DNA of 55,259 nt. Source: Verrucomicrobiota bacterium. GTDB taxonomy: Bacteria; Verrucomicrobiota; Kiritimatiellia; SS1-B-03-39; UBA6053. A program made the position numbers and the translations under genes. The stretch lies in the NCBI GenBank assembly GCA_020831625.1, contig JAFIGD010000034.1, forward strand, positions 1 through 55,259, read 5' to 3'. The number at the start of each line of letters is the position of its first letter. The stretch's first letter is position 1. Shown here piece by piece: positions 18,259 to 27,250 of the stretch. The notes under the pieces were generated by a model. That model did no database searches. It saw only the letters and a list, made by a program, of their open reading frames with translations, and was not told where the DNA came from.

Positions 18259-19965
18259 ATGAAACAATTTCCCCTCCAACAGCCCCCGCAATACGCCCTG
18301 TCCATACCCGACGGCGAAGGCCGCCACGCAAAAGACCTCCACTGGATGGCCCAGAACGTCCCCTGCCGCGCCGCCTGCCCCGCCGACACCGACATCCCCG
18401 GCTACCTCGACGCCGTCCGTCACGGCGACCACGCCGAAGCCTACCGCATCAACCTCCGCGACAACATCTTCCCCGCCGTCCTCGGACGCACCTGCACCCG
18501 CCCCTGCGAACCCGCCTGCCGCCACGGCTGGGACGGCCTCGGCGAACCCGTCGCCATCTGCTTCTCCAAACGCTCCGCCGACGACTTCATGCAGGCCTCT
18601 GGCCCCGTCCTTTTAGATCCCCTTTTTCCCGCCTCCGGCAAAACCGTCGCCGTCGTCGGCGGCGGTGCCTCCGGCCTCGCCGCCGCCCGCGAACTCACCC
18701 TCTGGGGACACGCCGTCACCGTCTTCGAGGCCCACAGCGAACCCGGCGGCCTCATGATCCAGGGCATCCCCGAATTCCGCCTCCCCCGCGACATCGTCCG
18801 CCGCGAAGTCAGCCAAATCGCGGCCCAGGGCGTCACCTTCAACTGCGGACAGGCCATCGACACCGACCGCCTCAAAACCCTCCAACAGGACTTCGACGCC
18901 GTCATCCTCGCCGCCGGCACCCACGAGCCCAGCCTCCCCGACCTGCCCGGCATCGGTCTCAACGGCGTTCACCACGGCCTCACCTTCCTCAAAGCCGTCA
19001 ACGCCGGAGAACGCCCCGATATCGGCAACGACGTCATCGTCATCGGCGGCGGCTTCACCGCCGTCGACTGCGCCCGCATGGCCCGCCGCCTCGGCGCCGC
19101 CAACGTCGGCATGTACTACCGCCGCTCCCACGCCGAAATGTACATTGGCGAACACGAACTCCATCAGTTCAAAACCGAGGGCGTCACCGCCCGCTTCAAT
19201 GTCGCCCCCCTCGAAATCCTCGACGACGGAAACGGAGCCGTCCGCGCCGTCCGTTTCGCGCAGACCCGCATGGTGGCCGACCCCTCCGGACGGCCCCGCC
19301 CCGAAATCATTCCCGGCACCGAAACCGAAATCCCCTGCGACACCCTCCTCCTCGGCACCGGCCAAAAAGCCGCCGACTGGTGGCAAAACCTCCCCGGACT
19401 CCACATCGCCGGCGATGCCCTCAACGGCCCCGGCTCCCTCATCGACGCCATCGGCCACGGCAAAACCGTCGCCCGCGACGTCGACCGCGCCCTCATGGGC
19501 GCCGACCGCTTTGAAACCGTCGTCGTTGCCGAAGACGCCAAAACCACCGGCCGCACCCGCGACCTGGACGCCCTCCCCCGCCTCGTCATGCCCGAACGCG
19601 CCCCCGCCGACCGCGGCGTCACCGACGAAGTCGAAACCGGTCTCAGCAAAGCCGACAGCGCCGAAGAAGCCTCCCGCTGTTACCTCTGCCACTACAAATT
19701 CGAAATCGACAACGACCTCTGCATCTACTGCGACCGCTGCCTGCAGGTCAAACCCGTCGACAACTGCATCGTCAAAGTCAGCGACCTCATCTACGACGCG
19801 CAGGACCGCATCACCGGCTACATTCCCAGCACCAACACCCGCAACTACAACCGCCTGCACCTCGACCAGAACGAATGCATCCGCTGCGGCGCCTGCGTTG
19901 AAGTCTGCCCCGTCGAATGCATCACCCTCCAGAAAGTCACCCAAGTCACCCGCCCCAAAGCCTGA
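18259..19965 (+). CDS. GltD-like FAD/NAD(P)-dependent oxidoreductase with 4Fe-4S ferredoxin tail
   Basis: 568 residues. N-terminal Fe-S helical domain with the cysteines CRAACPADTDIPGYLDAV and CTRPCEPACRHGW, then FAD-binding VAVVGGGASGLAAARELTLWG and NAD(P)-binding VIVIGGGFTAVDCARMARR domains, as in glutamate synthase small subunit relatives. The C terminus (about residues 470-555) adds ferredoxin-like cysteines: CYLCHYKFEIDNDLCIYCDRC and CIRCGACVEVCPVEC. No glutamate synthase large subunit is adjacent. The fusion suggests electron transfer between NAD(P)H, flavin and ferredoxin with an external partner. Downstream are hexamer repeats and rpmE. Confidence 0.9.
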   Translation: MKQFPLQQPPQYALSIPDGEGRHAKDLHWMAQNVPCRAACPADTDIPGYLDAVRHGDHAEAYRINLRDNIFPAVLGRTCTRPCEPACRHGWDGLGEPVAICFSKRSADDFMQASGPVLLDPLFPASGKTVAVVGGGASGLAAARELTLWGHAVTVFEAHSEPGGLMIQGIPEFRLPRDIVRREVSQIAAQGVTFNCGQAIDTDRLKTLQQDFDAVILAAGTHEPSLPDLPGIGLNGVHHGLTFLKAVNAGERPDIGNDVIVIGGGFTAVDCARMARRLGAANVGMYYRRSHAEMYIGEHELHQFKTEGVTARFNVAPLEILDDGNGAVRAVRFAQTRMVADPSGRPRPEIIPGTETEIPCDTLLLGTGQKAADWWQNLPGLHIAGDALNGPGSLIDAIGHGKTVARDVDRALMGADRFETVVVAEDAKTTGRTRDLDALPRLVMPERAPADRGVTDEVETGLSKADSAEEASRCYLCHYKFEIDNDLCIYCDRCLQVKPVDNCIVKVSDLIYDAQDRITGYIPSTNTRNYNRLHLDQNECIRCGACVEVCPVECITLQKVTQVTRPKA

Positions 19966-19971
19966 ATTCCC

Positions 19972-20018
19972 AATCTTAATCCTAATCTTAATCCTAATCT
20001 TAATCCTAATCTTAATCC
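19972..20018. repeat. tandem TTAATC/CTAATC hexamer repeat
   Basis: About four units of a 12-bp pattern CTTAATCCTAAT directly follow the GltD-like stop codon. Related arrays lie at 28351-28406 and 40681-40716, with variant units CTTAATCGTAAT. No gene is in it. Confidence 0.85.
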
Positions 20019-20085
20019 CCCCCCACCCTGCCCCAAAGCCTTCCTTTCCTTCCTTCCCTTCTGTTCAAAAAAAACCTCTTTTGAC

Positions 20086-20114
20086 TTGCCACCCCCGGCT
20101 TTTGCGCCTATAAG
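20086..20114 (+). promoter_or_regulatory. promoter of rpmE
   Basis: TTGCCA (20086-20091), a 17-bp spacer, and TATAAG (20109-20114). The leader would be about 25 nt with an AAGGA Shine-Dalgarno sequence 10 nt before the rpmE ATG. Confidence 0.65.
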
Positions 20115-20146
20115 TCCACACTCTTTTCCAACCCAAGGACCACTTT

Positions 20147-20353
20147 ATGAAAGCCACTCTCCATCCCGAATACGTTGATTGCAAAATTCACTGCGCCTGC
20201 GGCAATGTGGTTGAAACCAAATCCACCCGCAAAGAAATGCACGTGAACAGCTGCGCCGCCTGCCATCCCTTCTTCACCGGCAGTTCCAAACTGATCGATA
20301 CCGAAGGCCGCGTCGACCGCTTCAACAAGAAGTACTCCCGCTTCCAGCGCTGA
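20147..20353 (+). CDS. rpmE: 50S ribosomal protein L31
   Basis: 68 residues, the normal length. The four zinc-ligand cysteines of the zinc-containing form of L31 are present: HCACGN at the N-terminal third and SCAACHPF, then GSSKLIDTEGRVDRFNKKYS. It sits in the large subunit near the central protuberance. The gene is monocistronic, with its own promoter and a strong terminator. Confidence 0.97.
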   Translation: MKATLHPEYVDCKIHCACGNVVETKSTRKEMHVNSCAACHPFFTGSSKLIDTEGRVDRFNKKYSRFQR

Positions 20354-20367
20354 ACGCGCTCCAAAGC

Positions 20368-20419
20368 CCGTTCCGACCTTCGGAAAACCGCCCCGCGCGT
20401 TTTCCGATCCTCGGAAAAT
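20368..20419. repeat. REP-like palindrome doublet after rpmE
   Basis: Second doublet of the GTTTTCCGA-N3-TCGGAAAA(C/T) palindrome. The copy at 20368-20388 has lost the outer four bases of one arm; the copy at 20399-20419 is intact. Start-to-start distance is 31 nt, as at 3906-3957, although the 10-nt spacer sequence differs. Confidence 0.7.
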
Positions 20420-20421
20420 CA

Positions 20422-20457
20422 CCGTTCCACGCCTCCGGGCGTCGGAACGGTTTTTTT
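20422..20457 (+). terminator. rho-independent terminator of rpmE
   Basis: A long GC-rich stem (CCGTTCCACGCC against GGCGTCGGAACGG, loop about TCCG) is followed by seven T residues. The stem may also end the converging RND transporter transcript, whose stop codon is at its right edge. Confidence 0.9.
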
Positions 20458-23400
20458 CAGCCCTCTTTGTCGGGTTCCGGAACGGATTTGGCGTGGCCGT
20501 GACCCCGCACACCGATCTGGGAAAAGAGCGTATAGATCACCGGGATCACCAGCAGCGTCAGCAGCGTGGAGGTGATCATGCCGCCCACAGCCACCACCCC
20601 GAGCGGGCGGCGGCTTTCGGCGGAGTCCCCGAAGCCGATCGCGATCGGTAAAATCCCCATGATCGTCGCCATACTGGTCATCAGAATCGGCCGCAGACGC
20701 TTCTCCCCGGCCTCCAGCATCGCCGCTTTGGCGTCCATCCCTTTGTCCATGAGCTGATTGGCGAACTCCACCAGCAGAATCGAGTTTTTGGTCACCAGCC
20801 CCACCAGCAGAATCAGGCCCACCTGACTGAAAATGTTGATGTTCATCGAGGGAATGCGCGGCACCATGCGCTGGAGCACCCGGGCGAATCCGGGCACCTC
20901 GGGCGCGAAATTCACCCACCCGTGCAACTGCTCGCCCGCGAAATTCACCCAACTGAGCATATACAGGCCCGCGAAGGCCCCGACAAACGCCAGCGGCAGC
21001 GAGAGCATCACCGTGAAGGGATGCACCAGGCTCTCGAACTGAGCCGCAAGCACCATGTACACCACCACAATCGCCAGGAGAAAGAAGGCGTAAATATCAG
21101 CCGAGGACTCCTGCAGGTCGAGCACCTCACCCGACCAGGCAAAGGCGACATCCTCCGGCAGATGTTCCGCCAGCACCTCCTCCGCCCGGGCGACGGCGGT
21201 TCCCAGCGGCACGCCGGCCGGAGTGGCCTCGATGGTGACCGACCGGCGGCGCTGATAGCGCTCAATCCGGTTCGGGCCGGTGCCGACCTCCACATTCACG
21301 AGGCTTCCAAGCGGAATCAGCTCCCCCGACTCACTGCGGACGTGCAGAGACGTCAGGTCATCCGGGTTCATGCGGTTCTCCTCCCGCAGGCGAGCGATCA
21401 CTTCATATTGCCGCCCCCCGCGCTGCAGATTGCTGACCTCCAGGCCACCGAATTTCACCTGCAGGGTACGGCTGATCTCCTCCAGCGAAATGCCGAGGGC
21501 ACTGGCGCGGTCCCGGTCAAACTCCACCCGGATTTCGGGTTTGTTGAGTTCGAAGGTCTGCCGGACATTCGCCAAAAACCCGGCCCGGCGCAATTGTCCG
21601 CTGATCTCCTGGGTGACCGCGTCCAGCCGGTTGAGATCCGGATGCTGCAGGATGAGCGCGAAGGGCTGGCCAAAGCGAACATCGACCGCCTGAGGCATAA
21701 TCGGAATCGCGATGGCCCCCTCCACCTCCATCCAAAAGCGCGCGGCCAGTCCCTCGGGACCGCCGACCACATCGCGGACATGGCGTCGGTCGCCGGAGGC
21801 CAGCCGAACAAACACAAATGCCTGAGTGGCGCTGCCGGGTCCGTCGAACGGAAGCGCGATGGCGGTGAAAAAGGCGTCGACTTCCGGGGTGTCGAGCAGA
21901 ATGTCCTCAATCTGACGAACCATTCGGTCGGTAAACGCCGGGGTCGCGCCCTCCTGGGTGAAAGCCAGCGCCAGCAGGCGGCCCTTGTCCTCGCTGGGCA
22001 GAAATTCCTGTTCGAGATTCGAGAAAAAGTATCCCGACAGCACCAACGAAAAGACCGCCAGAAACAGCATCGTGGGGCGGTGGTTCAGCGAATAGCGGAG
22101 AGCGCCGACATAGCTGCGGGTGATCCCCTCCAGCCGCCGCTCAAAAAACTGATACAGTTTGCCGTGGTCCTCCGGTTTCACTTCCCGCAGGATGCGCGCG
22201 CCCAGCATCGGAGCCAGGGTCAGGGCCACCAGACTGGACATAATCACCGCGAAGGAAAGGGCCACCGCGAATTCCAGCAGCAGCCGCCCCGTCACCCCGC
22301 CGATGAACGCCAGCGGCAAAAAGACCGAAACCAGAGACAAGGTGGTGGCGATCACCGCGAACGAGATTTCATCCATCGCCATAAATGCCGCCTCCATCGG
22401 TTTTTTGCCCTCCTCAAGATGGCGGTAGATGTTTTCCAGCACCACAATCGCGTCATCCACCACCAGACCGATCGCCAAAACCAGCGCCAGCAGCGTGAAA
22501 ATATTGATACTGAAGCCGATCACAAACATGCCCCCGAAGGTGGCCATGATCGAGAACGGGATCGCAATCGCCGGAATCAGGGTGGACCGGAGACTTCGCA
22601 GAAAGATGAAAATCGTGAACACCACCAGGACAAACGCGATCCCCAGCGTTTGCCAGACTTCGATCACCGCGCGCTCGATGAAAATCGACTCGTCATACGG
22701 GAACGCGAACTCAATGCTGTCGGGCAGCGTGGGTGCGATTTCCGCCATCATCGCCTTCACGCCGTCGGCCACCTCCAGGGTGTTGGCTCTGGACTGACGA
22801 ACCACGCCAAGCCCCACCGAGGGCCGACCGGTGAAGCGGGCGATCGCCCGCTCGTCCTCCACGCCCCATTCCGCCTCGCCCACGTCGCCGAACCGGATCA
22901 CCGCGTCGCCCTCCTGACGGATCACCATGCGCTGAAAATCCTCCGGCGACAACAACTGCGCCCGGGTTTGAATCGTCATTTCCAGATCCAGACTCTCCAG
23001 ACGTCCGCTGGGCAGTTCCACGTTCTGCTCGTCCAGCGCGGTGCGCACGTCCTGTACGGTCACCCCGCGGGCCGCCATGCGCTCCGAATCCAGCCACAGC
23101 CGCATGGCCTGCCGTTTTTCACCGCCGATGATCACATTGCTCACCCCGGGAACCGTCTGCAGCCGCTCACGCACCTGCTCATCCGCAATCCGGGTGAGTT
23201 CCATGGTGTCGAGTTCATCGCTGAAAAACGAAATCCACATCACCGGACGCGCGTTCGCGTCCTGCTTGCTCACGATCGAATCCTCGGCGTCGGAGGGCAG
23301 GCTTCCCCTCACCCGCGCCACCTGATCCCGCACGTCCTGGGCGCCGATATCCACATTGACATTGGGATTGAACTCAATGGTGATGCTGCTGACCTGTTCC

Positions 23401-23657
23401 CGGCTGACACTGGTCAGCCGCTTGATGCCCTCGACCCCGGCAATCACATCCTCCAGCCGCTCGGTCAGTTCGGTTTCCACCACCTCGGCGCTTGCACCGG
23501 ACAGCACGGTGAGCACATTCACAATCGGCGGATCGATATCCGGCAACTCGCGGACCGGCAGACGCTGCAGGCCGAGAATCCCGAACACCAGCAACGAAAG
23601 ATTCAACATGAGCGTCGCCACCGGGCGACGGATAAAGGGAGCACTGAAGGAGGCCAT
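20457..23657 (-). CDS. RND multidrug efflux permease, AcrB/HAE1 family
   Basis: 1066 residues with the standard two repeats of six helices and two large periplasmic loops. N terminus: SAPFIRRPVATLMLNLSLLV. TM4 contains LALVLAIGLVVDDAIVVLEN, with the proton-relay aspartates of the HAE1 family (VDDAIVV). A second relay segment is in the C-terminal half. Works with the adaptor encoded just upstream (gap of 1 nt) and an outer-membrane channel not seen in this window. The large outer loops and length fit drug or lipophile export. Confidence 0.95.
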   Translation of the reverse strand: MASFSAPFIRRPVATLMLNLSLLVFGILGLQRLPVRELPDIDPPIVNVLTVLSGASAEVVETELTERLEDVIAGVEGIKRLTSVSREQVSSITIEFNPNVNVDIGAQDVRDQVARVRGSLPSDAEDSIVSKQDANARPVMWISFFSDELDTMELTRIADEQVRERLQTVPGVSNVIIGGEKRQAMRLWLDSERMAARGVTVQDVRTALDEQNVELPSGRLESLDLEMTIQTRAQLLSPEDFQRMVIRQEGDAVIRFGDVGEAEWGVEDERAIARFTGRPSVGLGVVRQSRANTLEVADGVKAMMAEIAPTLPDSIEFAFPYDESIFIERAVIEVWQTLGIAFVLVVFTIFIFLRSLRSTLIPAIAIPFSIMATFGGMFVIGFSINIFTLLALVLAIGLVVDDAIVVLENIYRHLEEGKKPMEAAFMAMDEISFAVIATTLSLVSVFLPLAFIGGVTGRLLLEFAVALSFAVIMSSLVALTLAPMLGARILREVKPEDHGKLYQFFERRLEGITRSYVGALRYSLNHRPTMLFLAVFSLVLSGYFFSNLEQEFLPSEDKGRLLALAFTQEGATPAFTDRMVRQIEDILLDTPEVDAFFTAIALPFDGPGSATQAFVFVRLASGDRRHVRDVVGGPEGLAARFWMEVEGAIAIPIMPQAVDVRFGQPFALILQHPDLNRLDAVTQEISGQLRRAGFLANVRQTFELNKPEIRVEFDRDRASALGISLEEISRTLQVKFGGLEVSNLQRGGRQYEVIARLREENRMNPDDLTSLHVRSESGELIPLGSLVNVEVGTGPNRIERYQRRRSVTIEATPAGVPLGTAVARAEEVLAEHLPEDVAFAWSGEVLDLQESSADIYAFFLLAIVVVYMVLAAQFESLVHPFTVMLSLPLAFVGAFAGLYMLSWVNFAGEQLHGWVNFAPEVPGFARVLQRMVPRIPSMNINIFSQVGLILLVGLVTKNSILLVEFANQLMDKGMDAKAAMLEAGEKRLRPILMTSMATIMGILPIAIGFGDSAESRRPLGVVAVGGMITSTLLTLLVIPVIYTLFSQIGVRGHGHAKSVPEPDKEG

Positions 23658-23658
23658 G

Positions 23659-24735
23659 TTATTCCTCCGTTTCCACGGTGAGTCCGAACCGTTCCGATTC
23701 GGGACTGAACGCCAGCTTCATCCCCGGACGGGCTTTCATGAGGCCTTCGACCACAACGATATCCCCTTCGGCCAGACCCTCGCGGATCTCCATCATGCCG
23801 TCGAAGCGCAGTCCCACGCGGACGGCGCGCTCTTCGGCCCGGCCGTCCTCATCCTGCCGCAGCACGACCGTGTCGGTTCCGCGCTGCATCACCGCCGCCT
23901 CGGGAACCACCAGCGCCTCCGGGCGGTCGTCCAGCACCAGACTCACCCGCACGAACATGCCGGGACGCAGAAGGGTCTTTTCATTCGAAACCGTCGCCCG
24001 GACCGGCACCGTGCGGGTGCTCATCCGCAGTTCCGGCGCGATAAAAGACACTTCGGCCGCATAGACCTCATCCGGGAACGCCTCGCTCTGCAGCTCGACC
24101 CGCAGCCCTTCTTTCAAAGCGCCCAGGTGACGTTCCGGCACTTCAAAGCGGACTTCCAGCGGATCGGTCCGCACAAGCCGCGCCAGCGGCGTGCCCGGCT
24201 GCACAAATTCGCCCACGCTCACCATGCGTTCCCCCAGCCGACCCGAAAACGGAGCCCGGATCCGGGTGTCGCGCAGTTCCGCCTCCAGCAACTCCATTTG
24301 CGCCCGGGCCTGCTCTTTCACGGCTGAGGCCTGATCCAGCTCCTGCTCGGTGGCGGAATCGGATTCCCGCAAACGCCGGATCCGCTCCAGCGACGATTCA
24401 GCCAGCGCCAGGCGCGAGGCGGTCTCGGCGCGGCGGGCCAGCAAACGGTCCTGATCCAACGAAAACAGCAAATCACCTTTTGAAACCAATTGACCCTGAC
24501 CGACATGAATTTCCACCAGTTCCCCCGTCGCGCGGCTGGACAGATTAAGTTCGTCCAACGAGACCAGGCTGCCCACCAGCCGAACGGTTTCACGCACCGG
24601 CATGGATTTGACCGGGGCGGCTACAACATTCACGGGGAAATCCCCTTCCGGCGGACCGCCGCCGCCGGAAGGCGGCCGGCCGCAGCCGGAAAGGAGACAC
24701 ATCGAAAGGAAAGCGGAGATTATTGTAAATTTCAT
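23659..24735 (-). CDS. RND efflux periplasmic adaptor lipoprotein
   Basis: 358 residues. Lipoprotein signal MKFTIISAFLSMCLLSGC with lipidated Cys18, a Gly/Pro-rich linker, lipoyl half-motifs (VRLVGSLVSLDELNLSSRA, RIRAPFSGRLGERMVSVGEF), an alpha-helical hairpin between them (RAETASRLALAESSLERIRR) and beta-barrel and membrane-proximal domains. The ATG at 24735 starts directly at the signal peptide; an upstream ATG at 24765 would add ten residues before it. Partner of the permease gene that follows. Confidence 0.93.
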   Translation of the reverse strand: MKFTIISAFLSMCLLSGCGRPPSGGGGPPEGDFPVNVVAAPVKSMPVRETVRLVGSLVSLDELNLSSRATGELVEIHVGQGQLVSKGDLLFSLDQDRLLARRAETASRLALAESSLERIRRLRESDSATEQELDQASAVKEQARAQMELLEAELRDTRIRAPFSGRLGERMVSVGEFVQPGTPLARLVRTDPLEVRFEVPERHLGALKEGLRVELQSEAFPDEVYAAEVSFIAPELRMSTRTVPVRATVSNEKTLLRPGMFVRVSLVLDDRPEALVVPEAAVMQRGTDTVVLRQDEDGRAEERAVRVGLRFDGMMEIREGLAEGDIVVVEGLMKARPGMKLAFSPESERFGLTVETEE

Positions 24736-24844
24736 CTTGGATAGTACGGTTGAAGGGATGAACACTTACCCGAAACCCGCCTGAAAACAACTCCGCACCA
24801 TAATTTACTCGACCCCGGTCCGGTTAAGATCTTAAAAAGCGCTT

Positions 24845-25510
24845 ATGGCCACTCCCACGATTGAGAACTACGCGAAAAATATTTGGAAGCTCTCCCAGGA
24901 CCATCCGGACGGTCTGGTCGCGCTCGGAACCCTGGCGCAATGCCTGGGCGTCACCGCCGGCACCATCACCACCATGCTCAAAACCCTGGACGAGGCCGGA
25001 CTGGTTCAGTACCTTCCGCGTCAGGGCGTGCGGCTGACGGATCAGGGCCGGTCCCTTGCGCTGCATGTGCTTCGGCGGCACCGGATTCTGGAACTCTATC
25101 TCGTCAACCGGCTTCACATGGACTGGGCGGAGGTCCATGAGGAGGCCGAAGTGCTGGAACACGCGGTTTCCGATAAAGTGATCGCCCACATGGAGGCCCA
25201 GCTCAGCGACACCTCCCTCGACCCCCACGGCTCGCCCATCCCCGGTTCGGACGGACGCCTGGAGGACGCCCGGGTGCTCAGCCCGCTCGAAAACGCCAAA
25301 CCCGGCGAAACCCTGGTCATCGCCAAAGTGAAGGATCACGCGCCCGATTTTCTCGATTTTCTGGCCCAGCACAACCTCAGACCGGGCACCACCGTCCGCG
25401 TCGACTCCGTGGACACCCGCTCGGGCATTCTGGTGCTGAAGCTGGAATCCGACCGAACCGTCACCCTCTCCCTCGCCGCCGCCGAGGGCGTTGAGGTCAT
25501 CACCCACTGA
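24845..25510 (+). CDS. DtxR/MntR-family metal-dependent transcriptional regulator
   Basis: 221 residues. N-terminal winged helix (YAKNIWKLSQDHPDGLVALG, LAQCLGVTAGTITTMLKTLD, GVRLTDQGRSLALHV), a dimerisation helix region with metal-binding residues (HRILELYLVNRLHMDWAEVH, EAEVLEHAVSD), then a proline-rich linker and an SH3-like FeoA-type C-terminal domain. Such proteins bind Fe2+ or Mn2+ and repress or activate metal transport genes. It diverges from the efflux pair; whether it controls that pair is not shown. Confidence 0.92.
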   Translation: MATPTIENYAKNIWKLSQDHPDGLVALGTLAQCLGVTAGTITTMLKTLDEAGLVQYLPRQGVRLTDQGRSLALHVLRRHRILELYLVNRLHMDWAEVHEEAEVLEHAVSDKVIAHMEAQLSDTSLDPHGSPIPGSDGRLEDARVLSPLENAKPGETLVIAKVKDHAPDFLDFLAQHNLRPGTTVRVDSVDTRSGILVLKLESDRTVTLSLAAAEGVEVITH

Positions 25511-25529
25511 CCCCGACCCCACGAAACGC

Positions 25530-25910
25530 ATGGACCGGCTCTTTGTTTACGGAACCCTCCAATACCCCGAGCTGCTGGAGCATCTGCTCGGGCGCGTTCC
25601 CCCGCACCGCGCGGCCCGGCTCGAGGGCTATGCCCGATACACCGTGCGCGGCGCCGACTACCCCGGCATTATTCCTGAAGAAGGAGCCCGCACCGACGGA
25701 TTGATTCTCTCGGGCATCCAAACCCGTGAGTGGGAACGTCTTGACCAGTACGAAGATGACTTGTATGAACGGAGATGTGTCACGCCAACCTTAGAAGACG
25801 GCGGCCGGATCACCGCCTTCGCATACATAATCCCCGACCACAACCGACACGCCCTCAGCAGGCAGCCATGGCAAAAAAGGCAATCAAAACCCAGAACAAC
25901 CCACGGTTGA
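25530..25910 (+). CDS. gamma-glutamylcyclotransferase-like (AIG2/GGCT) protein
   Basis: 126 residues. N-terminal LFVYGTLQYPELL is the YGxL substrate loop of the family; ADYPGIIPEEG and the acidic segment LDQYEDDLYERR carry the candidate general-base glutamate. Family members open or cyclise gamma-glutamyl bonds; the exact substrate is unknown. The ATG at 25530 lies directly before the conserved core. The 3' end overlaps the kinase gene by 43 nt. Confidence 0.85.
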   Translation: MDRLFVYGTLQYPELLEHLLGRVPPHRAARLEGYARYTVRGADYPGIIPEEGARTDGLILSGIQTREWERLDQYEDDLYERRCVTPTLEDGGRITAFAYIIPDHNRHALSRQPWQKRQSKPRTTHG

Positions 25911-26998
25911 ACACCGAGCATCTGCGACTCCCCGTCACAGACAAGGATTTGCCGCGCCATATTGTCAACGGCTACATGCGGTATGACCACTTTCTGAAGT
26001 TCAGCGAAGGCGGGTCGGCCATTCTTGAGGAATGCCTGGACAAAAACCTCGGCCGGGTCGTGCTGATGAAACGCCTCCATCCCCACCTTCAGGAGGTGGA
26101 GACCGAACGCAAGCGGTTCCTGCGCGAGGCCCGGGTCACCGCCCTCATCCAGCATCCCGGCACCGTGCCCGTGTATGAGATCAGCCGCGACAATCAGGGG
26201 CAGATTTATTTTACCATGAAAAAACTCGAAGGGGAAAACCTCCGGGAAATCCTGCTGGGGATTGTCGCGCACGATCCATACTACGTCGAAAAATATCCGC
26301 TCAAAACCCTGATCGAAATTCTGGTGCAGGTCGGCCAGGCCGTCGCCTTCGCCCACACCCGGGGCGTGATTCACCGCGACCTGAAACCGGCCAATGTGCT
26401 CGTCGGCGGATTCGGGGAGGTCATGGTCCTCGACTGGGGACTGGCCAAGGTCTGGAACGCTGATGACACGGACATGACCGATGAAATTCCGGAAAAAGAC
26501 CACATCAGCCTCGAACTCACCCGGTCCGGCAACCGCTGTGGAACCCCGCTCTACATGTCCCCCGAACAGGCGTCCGGCAAAACCGACCGTGTCGATGTCC
26601 GCAGCGATGTCTACTCCCTCGGCAGCATTCTCTACGAAGTCCTCACCCACGAAAATCTCGTGTGGGGAACCACCAAGGAGGATGTGCTCGAAAAAATTCT
26701 CAACCAAGACGCCATCTCCCCCCGGAAACGCGCCCCGCAGCGCAAAATTCCGTCGGAACTCGATTCCATTTGCTATCGGGCCATTCAGCGCGATCCCAAA
26801 AAACGCTATCCCAATCTGGTGGACATGGTGGAGGACCTTCGCGCCTACCTGTTGCACGAAACCGTCTCCGCCCACACCTACTCGCCCTGGGAGCGGTTCA
26901 TCAACTGGCAGCAGCGCAACCCCGTCATCACCGTCGGACTCGCCTCCGCCTTCCTCGGCATCCTCATCACCCTGATCCTGCAAATCGTCTTTGAGTGA
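25868..26998 (+). CDS. Ser/Thr protein kinase with C-terminal membrane anchor
   Basis: 376 residues. The glycine loop is irregular (FSEGGSAILEECL) with Lys in VVLMKRL. The catalytic loop is complete, VIHRDLKPANVLVG, and the metal-binding motif is LDWGLAKV (DWG in place of DFG). APE-like MSPEQASG and DVYSLGSILYEVL follow. One C-terminal transmembrane helix (about 353-373, VGLASAFLGILITLILQI) ends the protein with almost nothing outside, so it is a membrane-tethered cytoplasmic kinase. The ATG at 25868 is preferred; a longer upstream reading overlaps the previous gene entirely. Common kinase type in PVC bacteria. Confidence 0.9.
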   Translation: MAKKAIKTQNNPRLNTEHLRLPVTDKDLPRHIVNGYMRYDHFLKFSEGGSAILEECLDKNLGRVVLMKRLHPHLQEVETERKRFLREARVTALIQHPGTVPVYEISRDNQGQIYFTMKKLEGENLREILLGIVAHDPYYVEKYPLKTLIEILVQVGQAVAFAHTRGVIHRDLKPANVLVGGFGEVMVLDWGLAKVWNADDTDMTDEIPEKDHISLELTRSGNRCGTPLYMSPEQASGKTDRVDVRSDVYSLGSILYEVLTHENLVWGTTKEDVLEKILNQDAISPRKRAPQRKIPSELDSICYRAIQRDPKKRYPNLVDMVEDLRAYLLHETVSAHTYSPWERFINWQQRNPVITVGLASAFLGILITLILQIVFE

Positions 26999-27037
26999 CA
27001 ATTTTGTACGCCGCGATTTTACAGGATACAATTTTGT
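26998..27037. promoter_or_regulatory. two copies of an ACAATTTTGT box before glnA
   Basis: The 10-bp near-palindrome ACAATTTTGT occurs at 26998-27007 and 27028-27037, 30 bp apart, about 120-150 bp before the glnA promoter. The first copy overlaps the kinase stop codon. It could be an operator pair or a chance repeat in an AT-rich region. Confidence 0.3.
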
Positions 27038-27150
27038 CGATAATCCGCTGTTTTCAGAAAAGGCGGTCGAAATAAAAATTCCTCTGAAACACCTGAAAAT
27101 AAAGGCGTAATTCTTTTTCCTGAAAATTTTAAAGCTTTTGGCATTTTGAC

Positions 27151-27159
27151 TGCTATAAT
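27151..27159 (+). promoter_or_regulatory. extended -10 promoter of glnA
   Basis: TGCTATAAT matches the extended -10 consensus (TG-N-TATAAT) with a perfect -10 hexamer at 27154-27159. No good -35 hexamer is present at 17 bp, which is normal for extended -10 promoters. The leader would be about 85 nt and includes a CCGT-GAAA-ACGG mini-hairpin at 27190-27202. Confidence 0.6.
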
Positions 27160-27250
27160 GCTCACGCGTGAACACGACGCACGGACCGCACCGTGAAAAC
27201 GGCAGCGGATTCGTGAAAACAAACCAACCCTCCCAAGGAGAATACAACCT

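Noticed and set aside
20922-23681. A 919-codon open frame antisense to the RND permease
   Set aside because: It is the Arg/His/Gln-rich shadow of a clear AcrB-type protein.
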